A stretch of DNA of 64,000 nt. Origin: Sphingomonas panacis. GTDB lineage: Bacteria > Pseudomonadota > Alphaproteobacteria > Sphingomonadales > Sphingomonadaceae. The notes under the pieces were generated by a model, which saw only the letters and a program-made list of their open reading frames with translations, searched no databases and was not told the origin of the DNA. A program made the translations under genes and the position numbers. Numbering within the stretch: position 1 is the first letter of the stretch; each line of letters begins with the position of its first letter. The DNA is taken from assembly GCF_001717955.1 (NCBI RefSeq), contig NZ_CP014168.1, positions 1,240,001-1,304,000 on the forward strand. Reading direction: 5' to 3'. This document shows, piece by piece, positions 45,546 through 55,537 of this stretch.

Positions 45546-46708
45546 CAGGCGTCTCTCTCGACAACGCGTTCGACTTCGCGTTCGCCGACGATCGACAGGC
45601 CATAGCCTTCGAGTGCGACGAGCGTTTGGCGCGTGTTGGTGAGCAGCACCATGTCGTGGACCCCCAGTTCGGCGAGTATCTGCGCGCCCACGCCGTAGTC
45701 GCGCAGTTCCTCTGCCCCGTTCTCGAACGCGCCGGTCTTGTGGGCTTCCATCTGGCGCGAGGCGAAATTGGGCATCGACCGGTTGATGATGACGACCACG
45801 CCGTTGCCCTCTTCGGCGATCATCTTCATCGCGCCGGCGAGCAGCCCTTCGCGACCCGAGCGCTCGCCGAACGTGTCGGCGAACAGCGACAGCGTGTGCA
45901 TGCGCACCAAAGTCGGCTTAGTCGGATCGATACTGCCCTTGACGAGCGCCATCGTCTCCGAGCCGATCGCCTTGTTGTAGAAGCTGATCGCGGTCCAGTC
46001 GCCGCCCCAGCGGCTGCTGAAGCGCATTTCGGTGCGGCGTTCGAGCAGGTGATCGTGACGGCGGCGATAGGCGATCAGGTCGCGGATCGTGCCGATCTTG
46101 AGGTTGTGGCGCTGGGCGAAGGCGACGAGATCGTCGAGCCGCGCCATCGTGCCGTCATCATTCATGACTTCGCAGATCACGCCCGACGGATTGAGCCCGG
46201 CGAGCCGCGAAACATCGACCGCGGCCTCGGTATGGCCGGCGCGGATCAGCACGCCGCCGCGCTTGGCGACGAGCGGGAAGACGTGGCCGGGGGTGACGAT
46301 GTCCTCGCGCCCGCGGCTGCCGTCGATCGCGACCGCGACGGTGCGCGCACGGTCGGCGGCGGAGATGCCGGTGGTGACGCCTTCCTTCGCTTCGATCGAG
46401 ATGGTGAACGCGGTCTCGTGGCGGGTGCCGTTGTTGCGGCTCATCAGATCGAGCCCGAGCTGATCGACCCGCTCCTTGGACAGCGCGAGGCAGATCAGCC
46501 CGCGCCCGTGAGTCGCCATGAAGTTGATCGCATCGGGAGTCGCCATCTGCGCGGGGATGATGAGATCACCCTCGTTCTCGCGGTCCTCGTCGTCGACGAG
46601 GATGTACATGCGGCCGTTGCGCGCCTCGTCGATGATCTCCTCAGGCGACGAGAGGAAGCCGTGGCGTAGACGGTGCAGGTCACCGGAGCGGGGTTCAACG
46701 TTTTGCAC
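45545..46708 (-). CDS. ribB: RibBX-type 3,4-dihydroxy-2-butanone 4-phosphate synthase
   Basis: A 387-residue two-domain protein. Residues about 20-215 are an intact DHBP synthase ([11 protein letters not shown] at 39-49, [41 protein letters not shown]), making the four-carbon unit of riboflavin from ribulose 5-phosphate. Residues about 225-385 follow the GTP cyclohydrolase II layout. However, where that enzyme has its zinc cysteines (HSECLTGDxFGSxRCDCG) this one reads [17 protein letters not shown], with no cysteine. This is the RibX variant reported as widespread in Proteobacteria, so GTP cyclohydrolase activity must come from elsewhere. It overlaps ribE by 14 bases and ribH by one. Confidence 0.93.
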   Translation of the reverse strand: MQNVEPRSGDLHRLRHGFLSSPEEIIDEARNGRMYILVDDEDRENEGDLIIPAQMATPDAINFMATHGRGLICLALSKERVDQLGLDLMSRNNGTRHETAFTISIEAKEGVTTGISAADRARTVAVAIDGSRGREDIVTPGHVFPLVAKRGGVLIRAGHTEAAVDVSRLAGLNPSGVICEVMNDDGTMARLDDLVAFAQRHNLKIGTIRDLIAYRRRHDHLLERRTEMRFSSRWGGDWTAISFYNKAIGSETMALVKGSIDPTKPTLVRMHTLSLFADTFGERSGREGLLAGAMKMIAEEGNGVVVIINRSMPNFASRQMEAHKTGAFENGAEELRDYGVGAQILAELGVHDMVLLTNTRQTLVALEGYGLSIVGEREVERVVERDA

Positions 46709-47315
46709 GATAGTCTTCCATCCGTTGGAGGTAGCGGGCGAGCACGTCGATCTCGATGTTCATCGTGTCGCCCGGACGTGCCGCGCCGATCGCGGTGACG
46801 TCCGCGGTATGCGGGATGATGTTGACGCCGATGCGGACGCCCCCACCTTCATTGGCGGGCGTGTCCTCGACGCTGTTGACGGTCAGCGAGATGCCGTCGA
46901 GCGTGATCGAACCCTTCTCGGCCATGTAGGGCGCGATCTCCGGCCCCGCGAGAATGGTGATCCGCTTCGAGCCGCCCTCGTCATGGAGATCGACGATCGT
47001 GCCGGTGCCGTCGACATGGCCGGTGACGATATGCCCGCCGAGTTCGTCGCCGAGCTTCAGCGCGCGTTCGAGGTTGAGCCGGCGCCCTTCGGTCCATTGC
47101 CCCTGCGCGGTGCGTGACACAGTTTCGCCCGACACGTCGACCGCGAACCAGCCCGGCGCCTTGTCGACCACCGTCAGGCACACGCCCGAACAGGAGATCG
47201 ACGCGCCAAGATCGATGTCGGCGGTATCATAGGACGTGGCGATGCGGATGCGCGTGTCGCCGCGCGGTTCGACGGCCTCGATCGTGCCGACATCCGTGAT
47301 GATTCCGGTGAACAT
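46695..47315 (-). CDS. ribE: Riboflavin synthase alpha subunit
   Basis: Dismutates two lumazine molecules into riboflavin plus the ribitylamino-uracil precursor; homotrimer. Two lumazine-binding barrels (about 1-96 and 97-200) start MFTGIITDVGTIEAVE and GGHIVTGHVDGTGTIVDLHD. Each carries the family pattern (SISCSGVCLTVVD; KGSITLDGISLTVNSVED). Length of 206 residues is usual. It starts at the base where ribD stops (overlap of one base) and overlaps ribBX by 14 bases. Confidence 0.95.
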   Translation of the reverse strand: MFTGIITDVGTIEAVEPRGDTRIRIATSYDTADIDLGASISCSGVCLTVVDKAPGWFAVDVSGETVSRTAQGQWTEGRRLNLERALKLGDELGGHIVTGHVDGTGTIVDLHDEGGSKRITILAGPEIAPYMAEKGSITLDGISLTVNSVEDTPANEGGGVRIGVNIIPHTADVTAIGAARPGDTMNIEIDVLARYLQRMEDYRAKR

Positions 47316-48292
47316 CAGTCTCTCCCCGTGCGCTCGTAGACCGCGAGCCCGTCGCTGCCAAGTTGTCGTGCGTCAAGTCTCGCCCAGCGGCCATGCGCCT
47401 GCGCGAGATCGTCGAGGCCGATGGTGGGCAAGGTGCGGCCGCCGCCGATCAGGATCGGCGCGCGGTACAGCAGCAGCCGATCGACGAGATCTTCGGCGAG
47501 GAAGGCCGCCGCCGTCGCCGCGCCGCCTTCGACCAGCAGCGTATCCACGCCGGCGAGAGTCGCGATCGCGCCGGGTGCCGCAAGCGTGATCCAGCCGGGT
47601 TCGGGGGTGGCGGAGAGCAGGATTCGGGCCGGCGCACGGCGCTCGAGGCCGGCGAGGCGCACGTCGAGTCGCGGCTGGTCCGCCGCCAGCGTGCCGCGCC
47701 CGATCAGGATCGCGTCATGCCGCGCACGTTCGAGATGGGCGTGCGCGCGTGCCTCCGCCCCGGTGATCCATTGGCTGCGCCCATCGCCCATCGCGGCCGC
47801 GCCGTCGAGCGACAGCGCGAGCTTGAGCGTGACATGGGGGCGGCCGAAACGCTGGCGGGTGAGGAAGCCGGCCATGCTGCGCCGCGCTTCGGCTGCACCG
47901 ATGCCGGTGGTGACGGCGATCCCCGCCGCCGCCAGCCGCGCGATGCCGTCGCCATCGGTGCGCGGATCGGGATCGCGGAGCGCGACCACCACGCGCGCGA
48001 CCCCGGCCGCGACGAGCAGATCGGCGCAGGCGGGTCCGCGCGGCGAAACGTGCGCGCAGGGTTCGAGCGTGACGTAGCAGGTCGCGCCGCGTGCCGTCTC
48101 GCCGGTCTGTTCGAGCGCCATCGCCTCGGCGTGCGGACGCCCGCCGGGTTGAGTCCAGCCGCGCCCGAGGACACGGCCACCCTGCACGATGACGCAGCCT
48201 ACATTGGGGTTGGGAGTCGATCGCCCCCGCGCACGCTCGGCGAGCGACAGTGCCGCCGCCATCCAGCGCGCGTCGTCGGCCCCCGTCGTCAT
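47315..48292 (-). CDS. ribD: Bifunctional pyrimidine deaminase/reductase RibD
   Basis: Second and third steps of riboflavin synthesis: deamination then NADPH reduction of the pyrimidine intermediate. The 325-residue protein has an N-terminal zinc deaminase (HAEAMAL with H54/E56; PCAHVSPRGPAC with C79 and C89) and a C-terminal reductase (from about 150; TLKLALSLDGAAAMGDGRSQ, DAILIGRGTLAADQPRLDVR, LLVEGGAATAAAFLAEDLVD). It heads the ribD-ribE-ribBX-ribH operon. No FMN riboswitch is visible; only 4 bases separate it from the preceding gene, so the operon may begin further upstream at the small membrane protein. Confidence 0.94.
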   Translation of the reverse strand: MTTGADDARWMAAALSLAERARGRSTPNPNVGCVIVQGGRVLGRGWTQPGGRPHAEAMALEQTGETARGATCYVTLEPCAHVSPRGPACADLLVAAGVARVVVALRDPDPRTDGDGIARLAAAGIAVTTGIGAAEARRSMAGFLTRQRFGRPHVTLKLALSLDGAAAMGDGRSQWITGAEARAHAHLERARHDAILIGRGTLAADQPRLDVRLAGLERRAPARILLSATPEPGWITLAAPGAIATLAGVDTLLVEGGAATAAAFLAEDLVDRLLLYRAPILIGGGRTLPTIGLDDLAQAHGRWARLDARQLGSDGLAVYERTGRD

Positions 48293-48296
48293 GGGA

Positions 48297-48677
48297 TCAG
48301 TAGAGGCCGACCGAGTTCATCTGATCGCCGAGCCGCTGGAAGATCGCGCGCTTCTCGGCCTCGAGCCGCTTTTCGTCCTCTTCGCGTTTGGTCTGTTCGG
48401 GGCCGTCGATCTTCTGCTGCGCGACGATCTGCGCGTCGGTGCGATCGGCGTTCCACTGTTTGAAATAGACGATGTCGCGATGATATTCGCGCGGCTTGCC
48501 CTTCATCTCGATCGCGAAGCCGTAGATCATCAGGAAGGTCAGCCCGATCGCGGCGGTGAGGAACACGATCTGATGGCGCTGGCGGCGGCGCAGGTACGTG
48601 CGGATATCGCTGAGCGCCCCGCGCGCGGACACAGCGGCGGCGAGATCCTCGGACATCCAGGGCATGCGGAACTTCAT
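48297..48677 (-). CDS. Small single-span membrane protein of unknown function
   Basis: A 126-residue protein with one membrane helix (about 38-58, QIVFLTAAIGLTFLMIYGFA), a cytoplasmic Arg-rich part before it and a charged, coiled-coil-like tail (EQTKREEDEKRLEAEKRAIF). No family known to me. ATG 48677 was preferred to the GTG two codons earlier. It ends 4 bases before ribD on the same strand, so it is probably cotranscribed with the rib genes. The tonB gene lies on the same strand but beyond its start. Confidence 0.7.
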   Translation of the reverse strand: MKFRMPWMSEDLAAAVSARGALSDIRTYLRRRQRHQIVFLTAAIGLTFLMIYGFAIEMKGKPREYHRDIVYFKQWNADRTDAQIVAQQKIDGPEQTKREEDEKRLEAEKRAIFQRLGDQMNSVGLY

Positions 48678-48732
48678 GGCCACAAAGATAGGGCGGGGGC
48701 GGCGCCGACGCCAGCCCCCGCCCCACCCGCGC

Positions 48733-49407
48733 TCATTCCGCTTCGTTCAGAACGAAGCTGACCGCGATCGTCCGCCATGCCTCGACCGGGATGCCGTCAC
48801 GCGTGCCGGGCTTGAAGCGCCATTTCTCAAGCGCGCGCTTGCGCGTGACCGCGAAGAACGACTCGCTGGTCGCGCTGACCTGCTCGATATCCTTCACGCG
48901 GCCATCGACCCCGACCAGCACGCGCACCACAACGCGCCCGCCGCGACCGGCGCGCTGCTCGTCGGGCGGGAAGACCGGCTGGAACAGGCTGGCATAGCGC
49001 TGGTCGATCATCGGATCGACGAAGGTCGGCGGCGCGGGCTTGACGGTCTCGACCGAGCCGGTGCCGACGGTGCCGCCGCCGTCAAGGACCGGCGTGAAGG
49101 GCTGCGAAAGCGGTGTCGGATCGATGATCTTGCTAACGGTGACGGACTTGCTGGTGTCGAGCGGCTGCGGCGAGGCATGCTCGATCGTTTTTTGCTTGGG
49201 CTGTGGCTGCGGAGGTGGGGGTGGCGGCGGTGGCTTGACCGGATCGAGCGGGATCGCCGTGATCGTCAGGACGTGTTCGACTGTCTTCTTGAACGTCGGG
49301 TTGGCGAACAGCACCAGCCCGCCGAGGATTGCGCCGTTGATGGCGAGCGCGAGGACGGCGCTGCCCGGATTGACCTGCCGGCGCCGTTCGTACCGATCCG
49401 CGTACAT
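48733..49407 (-). CDS. tonB: Energy transducer TonB
   Basis: A 224-residue TonB-like protein that couples the inner-membrane proton gradient to TonB-dependent outer-membrane receptors. One N-terminal helix (about 17-36, SAVLALAINGAILGGLVLF), a proline-rich spacer (VKPPPPPPPPQPQPKQK) and a C-terminal TonB domain (from about 135; YASLFQPVFPPDEQRAGRGG, ALEKWRFKPGTRDGIPVEAW). A GGAGAAGGAG site precedes the ATG. ExbB/ExbD genes are not adjacent. The same strand carries gltX upstream; between them lies a 15-base palindrome at 49459. Confidence 0.93.
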   Translation of the reverse strand: MYADRYERRRQVNPGSAVLALAINGAILGGLVLFANPTFKKTVEHVLTITAIPLDPVKPPPPPPPPQPQPKQKTIEHASPQPLDTSKSVTVSKIIDPTPLSQPFTPVLDGGGTVGTGSVETVKPAPPTFVDPMIDQRYASLFQPVFPPDEQRAGRGGRVVVRVLVGVDGRVKDIEQVSATSESFFAVTRKRALEKWRFKPGTRDGIPVEAWRTIAVSFVLNEAE

Positions 49408-49458
49408 GCCTTTGTCTCCTTCTCCTGGAGTCGCGCCACCCGGTTCGGCGGCACGGAC

Positions 49459-49473
49459 ATGATGTTACATCAT
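49459..49473. promoter_or_regulatory. 15-base perfect palindrome upstream of tonB
   Basis: ATGATGT-T-ACATCAT lies 52 bases upstream of the tonB start, within the 96 bases separating tonB from gltX. A second AT-rich stretch, AGATGTTATATCC, lies 18 bases further. Position and symmetry suggest an operator; the responsible regulator (metal-dependent or other) is unknown. Confidence 0.45.
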
Positions 49474-49503
49474 TACACGGAACACAATAGAGATGTTATA
49501 TCC

Positions 49504-50826
49504 TCAAGAAAGCCGGGCGATCGCGCGGTCGCGGCCGATCAGCGGCAGCAGCGCCTTCATGTCGGGGCCGTGATCGAGCCCGGTCAGCGCGCGGCGCAGC
49601 GGCAGGAACAAGGCCTTGCCGCTGCGTCCGCTCGCCGCCTTCAGCGCGGCGGTGAGCGCCCCCCAGGGTTCCGCGCTCCAGTCGAGCGTCGCGGCGATTC
49701 CAGCGGCCTGCGCGAGGAACTCGGCGTCGGCGGGGTCGCGCTCGGTGGTGATCGGCCCTTCGATCACGCGCCACCATTCGCCCGCTTCGTCGATGCGGGT
49801 GAGATTGGGGCGCACCGCTTCCCACTCGGCCTGGCCCATGCCCGCAGGCAGGCGATCGGCGACGTGCGCGACATCGAGCTGGTGGACGATGCGGGTGTTG
49901 ACCGCCGCCAGTTCGGCCTCGTCGAAGCGCGCCGGCGCGCGGCCGAAGCGGCTGAAGTCGAACCCGGCGACCAGCGCGTCGGTATCGACCAGAGGTTCGA
50001 CCGGGTCACTCGTGCCGATCCGCGCGAGCAAGGCGCGCACCGCCTCCGGCTCGATTCCGCTCTCGCGGAAATGCGCGACGCCGAGCGAGCCGAGTCGTTT
50101 CGACAATTTGCCCTCGCTGCCGGTGAGCAGCGCCTCGTGCGCGAAGGCGGGTGGTGCCGCGCCCATCGCGTCGAACATCTGCAATTGCAGCGCGGTGTTG
50201 GAGACATGATCCTCGCCGCGCACGACATGGGTGATCGCCATCTCGGCGTCGTCGATCGCGGAGGGGAGCATATACAACCACGATCCGTCGGCGCGGCGGA
50301 TGACGGGGTCGCTCATCGTCTTCGCGTCGAAACGCTGGGGGCCGCGAATCAGATCGTCCCAGACGATCGGTCTGTCGTGATCGAGCTTGAAGCGCCAGTG
50401 CGGGCGAACGCCCTCGGCCTCCAGCGCGGCGCGATCGGCGTCGGTCAGCGCGAGCGCGGCGCGATCATAGAGTGGCGGCAGCCCGCGCCCGGCGGCGATC
50501 TTGCGCTTGAGATCGAGTTCGGCCTGAGTTTCATAGGCGGGATACACCCGGCCGGCGGCGCGAAGCTGGTCGAAGCGCGCCTCGTACAGCGCGAACCGCG
50601 CCGACTGGCGCGCCTCGCCGTCGATCGTCAGCCCGAGCCAGCCGAGATCGGCGCGGATCGACTCGACGAACCGCTCCTCGCTCCGCTCGGCATCGGTATC
50701 GTCGATGCGCAGCCAGAATTCGCCACCGTGCTTCTTTGCCCACAGCCAATTGTGGAGCGCGGTGCGGATGTTGCCGACATGGAGCAGGCCGGTCGGCGAG
50801 GGGGCGAAGCGGGTACGGACGGTCAT
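49504..50826 (-). CDS. gltX: Glutamyl-tRNA synthetase
   Basis: Class I aminoacyl-tRNA synthetase of 440 residues charging tRNA-Glu (and in organisms without GlnRS also tRNA-Gln). The HIGH-type motif is in FAPSPTGLLHVGNIRTALHN, and the KMSKS-type motif is GKLSKRLG. The anticodon-binding part continues to the C-terminal DRAIARLS. It is about 30 residues shorter than E. coli GltX. Alphaproteobacteria often have two gltX copies with different tRNA preference; which one this is cannot be judged here. ATG 50826 (MTVRTRFAPSPTG) is the natural start; upstream in-frame sequence is noncoding. Confidence 0.93.
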   Translation of the reverse strand: MTVRTRFAPSPTGLLHVGNIRTALHNWLWAKKHGGEFWLRIDDTDAERSEERFVESIRADLGWLGLTIDGEARQSARFALYEARFDQLRAAGRVYPAYETQAELDLKRKIAAGRGLPPLYDRAALALTDADRAALEAEGVRPHWRFKLDHDRPIVWDDLIRGPQRFDAKTMSDPVIRRADGSWLYMLPSAIDDAEMAITHVVRGEDHVSNTALQLQMFDAMGAAPPAFAHEALLTGSEGKLSKRLGSLGVAHFRESGIEPEAVRALLARIGTSDPVEPLVDTDALVAGFDFSRFGRAPARFDEAELAAVNTRIVHQLDVAHVADRLPAGMGQAEWEAVRPNLTRIDEAGEWWRVIEGPITTERDPADAEFLAQAAGIAATLDWSAEPWGALTAALKAASGRSGKALFLPLRRALTGLDHGPDMKALLPLIGRDRAIARLS

Positions 50827-50848
50827 GCCCGTTCGCCTAGGCCAACCG

Positions 50849-51376
50849 TCAGTAGATCGGCAAGCCGGCGCGCTCCATGGTCGCGCGCAGATCATCCGCC
50901 GCCTCGTGCGTGAAGGCGTGACGCGGGAGGAACTGGAACAGGGTGTCGTTCATGTAGATCAGCATCGCGGGTTTCGTCTCGCGCCAGCCGTGCAGGTCGC
51001 TCCACGGGAACCGCCCGGCGCCCTGCGCCGACGACCATTCGAGACCCGCATCCGACCAGCGATATTCGAAACTCTGTTGGATCGAACGCTGCTGGCGGAA
51101 CAGCCGCCCCGCGCGGCGCGGTAGCAGCAGGTAGGACGTCAGATAGATCAGCCCGAACAGGACCGCGCCATAGAGCAGCCCGGCGAACGCATACACCGCG
51201 GCCCAGGCGGGGCTGCCGTCGGTCAGGCCCACCCCCGCGCCGATCGCGGCGAACACCAGCGCGGTGATTGCGATCGGCCGGAGCGTCCGCCGCCGCCGCA
51301 TCGCGAACACGAAATTCGCCCGGATCGCACCGACATAATCGGTCTCGCTCGGTGTGAATGTTACGCTGCCCGTCAT
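50849..51376 (-). CDS. YcxB-like membrane protein
   Basis: A 175-residue protein with two adjacent membrane helices (about 35-52 and 57-82) and a C-terminal YcxB-like domain (about 90-170; FEYRWSDAGLEWSSAQGAGR, WSDLHGWRETKPAMLIYMND). It starts MTGSVTFTPSETDYVGAIRAN. The domain occurs in many uncharacterised bacterial proteins; no function is known. It lies 22 bases upstream of gltX on the same strand, so the two may share a transcript, and its start is 80 bases from the divergent prs. Confidence 0.78.
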   Translation of the reverse strand: MTGSVTFTPSETDYVGAIRANFVFAMRRRRTLRPIAITALVFAAIGAGVGLTDGSPAWAAVYAFAGLLYGAVLFGLIYLTSYLLLPRRAGRLFRQQRSIQQSFEYRWSDAGLEWSSAQGAGRFPWSDLHGWRETKPAMLIYMNDTLFQFLPRHAFTHEAADDLRATMERAGLPIY

Positions 51377-51456
51377 AATTGCTCCGCAAGCCCTTCCCGG
51401 ATGGGTAGCGCGCTTCTAAGGGAGCGCCAAACATCGCGCATCAGGGGCCGCCGCTT

Positions 51457-52392
51457 ATGAAACTGCTCACGGGCAATTCCAACCTGCCGCTGGCGCGCGA
51501 CATCGCCGCCTATCTCGAAATGCCGCTGACTCAGGCGAGCGTGCGACGTTTCGCCGACGAGGAGGTGTTCGTCGAGATCCAGGAGAACGTGCGCGGCGAA
51601 GACGTGTTCGTGATCCAGTCGACCGGCTACCCGGCCAACGACAATCTGATGGAATTGCTGATCTGCATCGATGCGCTCAAGCGCGCGTCGGCGCGGCGGA
51701 TCACCGCTGTCGTCCCCTATTTCGGCTATGCCCGGCAGGATCGCAAACCCGGCCCGCGCACGCCGATCTCGGCCAAGCTGGTCGCCAACCTCATCACCGT
51801 GGCGGGCGCCAACCGCGTGCTGTCGGTCGATCTCCATGCCGGGCAGATCCAGGGCTTTTTCGACATCCCGACCGACAATCTGTTCGGCGCGCCGGTAATG
51901 TCGGCGGATATCGAGACGCGATTCGGCGGGCGCAACCTGATGGTGGTCTCGCCAGACGTCGGCGGCGTGGTGCGCGCGCGTGCGCTCGCCAAGCGACTCG
52001 ACAACGCGCCGCTCGCGATCGTCGACAAACGCCGCGAGCGCGCGGGCGAATCGGAGGTGATGAACATCATCGGCGATGTCGAGGGACGGTTCTGCATCCT
52101 GATCGACGATATCGTCGATTCGGCCGGTACGCTGTGCAACGCCGCCGCCGCGCTCAAGGAAGCGGGCGCGTCGGGCGTGGTCGCCTATGTCACGCATGGC
52201 GTGCTCTCGGGCGGCGCGGTCGCGCGCGTCGAGGCGTCGGCGCTGGAGGAACTGGTGATTACCGACTCGATCGGCGCGCACGAGATCATCAAGGCCGCCA
52301 AGCGAATCCGCCACCTGACGATCGCGCCGCTGGTCGGCGAGGCGATCAAGCGGATCGCCGACGAGAGTTCGGTTTCGAGCTTGTTCGACTGA
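51457..52392 (+). CDS. prs: Ribose-phosphate pyrophosphokinase
   Basis: Makes PRPP from ribose 5-phosphate and ATP for nucleotides, histidine, tryptophan and NAD. The 311-residue protein is complete: [60 protein letters not shown], and the PRPP-binding [13 protein letters not shown]. It is class I in length and motif. It is divergent from the YcxB-like gene. A family A palindrome begins 22 bases after the stop. Confidence 0.97.
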   Translation: MKLLTGNSNLPLARDIAAYLEMPLTQASVRRFADEEVFVEIQENVRGEDVFVIQSTGYPANDNLMELLICIDALKRASARRITAVVPYFGYARQDRKPGPRTPISAKLVANLITVAGANRVLSVDLHAGQIQGFFDIPTDNLFGAPVMSADIETRFGGRNLMVVSPDVGGVVRARALAKRLDNAPLAIVDKRRERAGESEVMNIIGDVEGRFCILIDDIVDSAGTLCNAAAALKEAGASGVVAYVTHGVLSGGAVARVEASALEELVITDSIGAHEIIKAAKRIRHLTIAPLVGEAIKRIADESSVSSLFD

Positions 52393-52414
52393 GCTAATCT
52401 GATCGCCCTCTTCG

Positions 52415-52495
52415 CCGTTCGTGCTGAGCTTGTCGAAGCACGTGCCAGATGCGCAGCGTTTGGGGCACGCACTTCGACAAGCTCAGTGCGAACGG
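52415..52495. repeat. Intergenic palindrome, family A copy 5
   Basis: Arms CCGTTCGTGCTGAGCTTGTC and GACAAGCTCAGTGCGAACGG (complementary except one position), continued inward by GAAGCACGTGCC/GGCACGCACTTC, around a 17-base core. It lies between convergent prs and the TauE/SafE gene. Confidence 0.85.
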
Positions 52496-52515
52496 GGGCA
52501 GGCGGTTCGGGATGC

Positions 52516-53265
52516 CTAAACCACCGCGTCCCACACCAGTTTCACCCCCACCACGATCATCAGCACGTAGATCGCGCCGTAGAAGCGCTGCGGCGACACG
52601 CGCCGGACCAGCCACACGCCCGCGACGGTCGAGGCAATCGCGACCGGCATCAGCAGCGCCGCCGTGGTGAGGTTCGCGTGCGTGAACTGGCCGAGCGCCC
52701 AATAGGCCGGCACCTTGAGCCAGTTGGTCGCCGCGAAGAAGATCGCGGTGGTGCCGACCAGCACGTCGCGCGGCAGCCGGCGCGGCAGCACCCAGAGCTG
52801 GAATGGCGGCTGGCCCGCGTGCGCGATCTGGCTGGTGAAGCCCGACGCGATTCCCGCGAGCGTCCCCACCCAGCCGGGCGATCTTGCCGCCGGTACGTCG
52901 CCGCCGCGCCGCTCCAGCCACAGCCGGTACAGCCCGAACACGATCGAGATCGCGCCGACCAGCCCGAGCACCGCGTCGGGGTCGACATGCGCGGCGAACA
53001 GATACGCGAGCGCGATGCCGATCACCGCGCCGGGCAGCATCCACGCCAGAACGAAGCCGTCCCAGTCGCGGCGGAACGCCCACACGCTCACCACGTCCTG
53101 CACGATCAGGATCGGCAGCAGGATCGCCGCCGCGCGCACCGGCGACACCACCATCGCGAGGATCGGCAGCGACAATGCGCCCATGCCGGCGAACCCGCCT
53201 TTGGACAGGCCGAGCAGGATCACCGCCGGCACCGCCAGCGCGTAGAACACCGCCGATTCGCTCAC
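52516..53265 (-). CDS. TauE/SafE-family sulphite exporter-like permease
   Basis: A 249-residue membrane protein with about eight helices. The family features are ILLGLSKGGFAGMGALSLPI near the N terminus and FTSQIAHAGQPPFQLWVLPR in the middle. TauE/SafE members export sulphite, sulphoacetate or other organosulphur anions; here the substrate is unknown. The start is GTG 53265, overlapping the crtZ stop as GTGA, and gives the usual family N terminus. The longer open frame upstream is crtZ DNA in another register. Coupling to a carotenoid gene is unexpected. Confidence 0.87.
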   Translation of the reverse strand: MSESAVFYALAVPAVILLGLSKGGFAGMGALSLPILAMVVSPVRAAAILLPILIVQDVVSVWAFRRDWDGFVLAWMLPGAVIGIALAYLFAAHVDPDAVLGLVGAISIVFGLYRLWLERRGGDVPAARSPGWVGTLAGIASGFTSQIAHAGQPPFQLWVLPRRLPRDVLVGTTAIFFAATNWLKVPAYWALGQFTHANLTTAALLMPVAIASTVAGVWLVRRVSPQRFYGAIYVLMIVVGVKLVWDAVV

Positions 53266-53762
53266 CGCGAAGCGGGCGCCCGCACGCCGGCGCGCGCGCG
53301 GCGCTTGAGCTCGGCCTTGAGCGCCTCGGGCTTGGGCGCATAGAGAAAGCCGAAGCTCACCGTGCCATGCTTGGTCTCGACGACATGGTGAAGCCGGTGC
53401 GCCTGCACGATCCGCTTCATATAGGTCGATCGCGGCACGTAGCGGTGCGGCACGCGGGCGTGGACGATCACGTCGTGAAAGCCGAAATAGATCGCGCCAT
53501 AGGCGGCGATCCCTGCGCCGATCCAGGTGAAGCCCGGCCACCAGCCGAGTTGCACGCCGCCGAGCAGCAGCACGAACGACGGCACCGCGAAGATCGCGGC
53601 ATAGAGATCGTTCAGCTCGAACCGGCCGTGGCGTTCGCGGTGGTGGCTGGCATGGAGGAACCAGCCGGGGCCGTGCATCACCCAGCGGTGCGCGGCATAG
53701 GCGAACAGCTCCATGCCGGCGACGGTTGCGACGAAGAGCAGAAGGGCGTTGGTCCAGGCCAT
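53262..53762 (-). CDS. crtZ: CrtZ-type beta-carotene hydroxylase
   Basis: Membrane di-iron hydroxylase introducing 3-hydroxyls into beta-ionone rings to make zeaxanthin, a precursor of the yellow sphingomonad pigment. The 166-residue protein keeps the full histidine set: H25-x4-H30, H37-x2-HH (40-41), then FHDVIVHARVPHR and AHRLHHV. The phrases YAAHRWVMHGPGWFLHASHH and HGTVSFGFLYAPKP are family hallmarks. About four helices. It overlaps the TauE/SafE gene by 4 bases and is divergent from a small lipoprotein gene, 21 bases between starts. Other crt genes are not in view. Confidence 0.9.
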   Translation of the reverse strand: MAWTNALLLFVATVAGMELFAYAAHRWVMHGPGWFLHASHHRERHGRFELNDLYAAIFAVPSFVLLLGGVQLGWWPGFTWIGAGIAAYGAIYFGFHDVIVHARVPHRYVPRSTYMKRIVQAHRLHHVVETKHGTVSFGFLYAPKPEALKAELKRRARAGVRAPASR

Positions 53763-53783
53763 GCGGGACGCTATAGCGCCGCG

Positions 53784-54095
53784 ATGGCCAAGACGCGACG
53801 CCTGATCCCGCTGCTGCTGATTGCCGCGCTTGCCGGCTGCTCCTCGCCTGAACAGCGGGTGCGCGCCGGGCTGGTGGGCGCGGGCGTGCCGCAGCCGATC
53901 GCGGGCTGTATGGCGACGCGCATGACCGACCGGCTCTCGCTGGCCCAGTTGCGGCGGCTCGGCGAGATCGGCAAGGCGCGCCGCGCGCGCGGCGTCGGCG
54001 AATTGATCCGCGAACTGCGTTCGCTCAACGACCCCAAAATCGTCGATGTCACTGCGACCGCGGCGGCGCTGTGTGCGAGCGGGCTTGCGCGATAA
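53784..54095 (+). CDS. Small predicted lipoprotein
   Basis: A 103-residue protein with signal peptide and lipobox (LIPLLLIAALAGCSSPE, cysteine about 19), then a short helical domain with two more cysteines (C42 in IAGCMATRM and C98 in ALCASGLAR). The similarity of VGAGVPQPIAGCMATRMTDR to other sphingomonad sequences is from memory and unverified. No function known. Start codons of this gene and crtZ are only 21 bases apart, so the promoters must overlap the coding starts. Confidence 0.7.
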   Translation: MAKTRRLIPLLLIAALAGCSSPEQRVRAGLVGAGVPQPIAGCMATRMTDRLSLAQLRRLGEIGKARRARGVGELIRELRSLNDPKIVDVTATAAALCASGLAR

Positions 54096-54216
54096 CGTCT
54101 CGCAAGAGCGTTAAGGATTCGATGGTCGCGTGCCCGTGCTGCGCTGCGGGGGTGGATTCGCGCGGGCCGCTGTGCTTTAGGCGAGCGAACTGTCCGCAAG
54201 TCGAAAGGCGCGCTCC

Positions 54217-55416
<1,200 letters not shown>

Positions 55417-55437
55417 GCGGTTTGCAAAGGTAGCGGT

Positions 55438-55471
55438 GGCCGGTTTGCAACTTTACAATTGCCAACCGGCC
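55438..55471 (+). terminator. Hairpin after sucC
   Basis: GGCCGGTT-T-GCAA pairs with TTGC-C-AACCGGCC around the loop CTTTACAA: an 8+4-bp stem with one mismatch, 21 bases beyond the sucC stop. No T-run follows. It may terminate sucC or stabilise its 3' end ahead of etfB. Confidence 0.45.
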
Positions 55472-55537
55472 GCCGCATCGCGCACGGCAGTCTCGTTGAA
55501 GCGCCGTGTCGCGCAAGGAACGTGAGAGGACTGCCGC

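Noticed and set aside
45545..46708. Bifunctional RibBA with active GTP cyclohydrolase II
   Set aside because: The zinc-binding cysteines of the cyclohydrolase are absent, so the RibBX variant fits better.
48293..48296. FMN riboswitch upstream of ribD
   Set aside because: Only 4 bases separate ribD from the preceding gene and no RFN-like conserved loops are visible.
48598..50913. A 771-codon plus-strand frame over tonB and gltX
   Set aside because: It spans two well-supported genes on the other strand and shows no recognisable domain.
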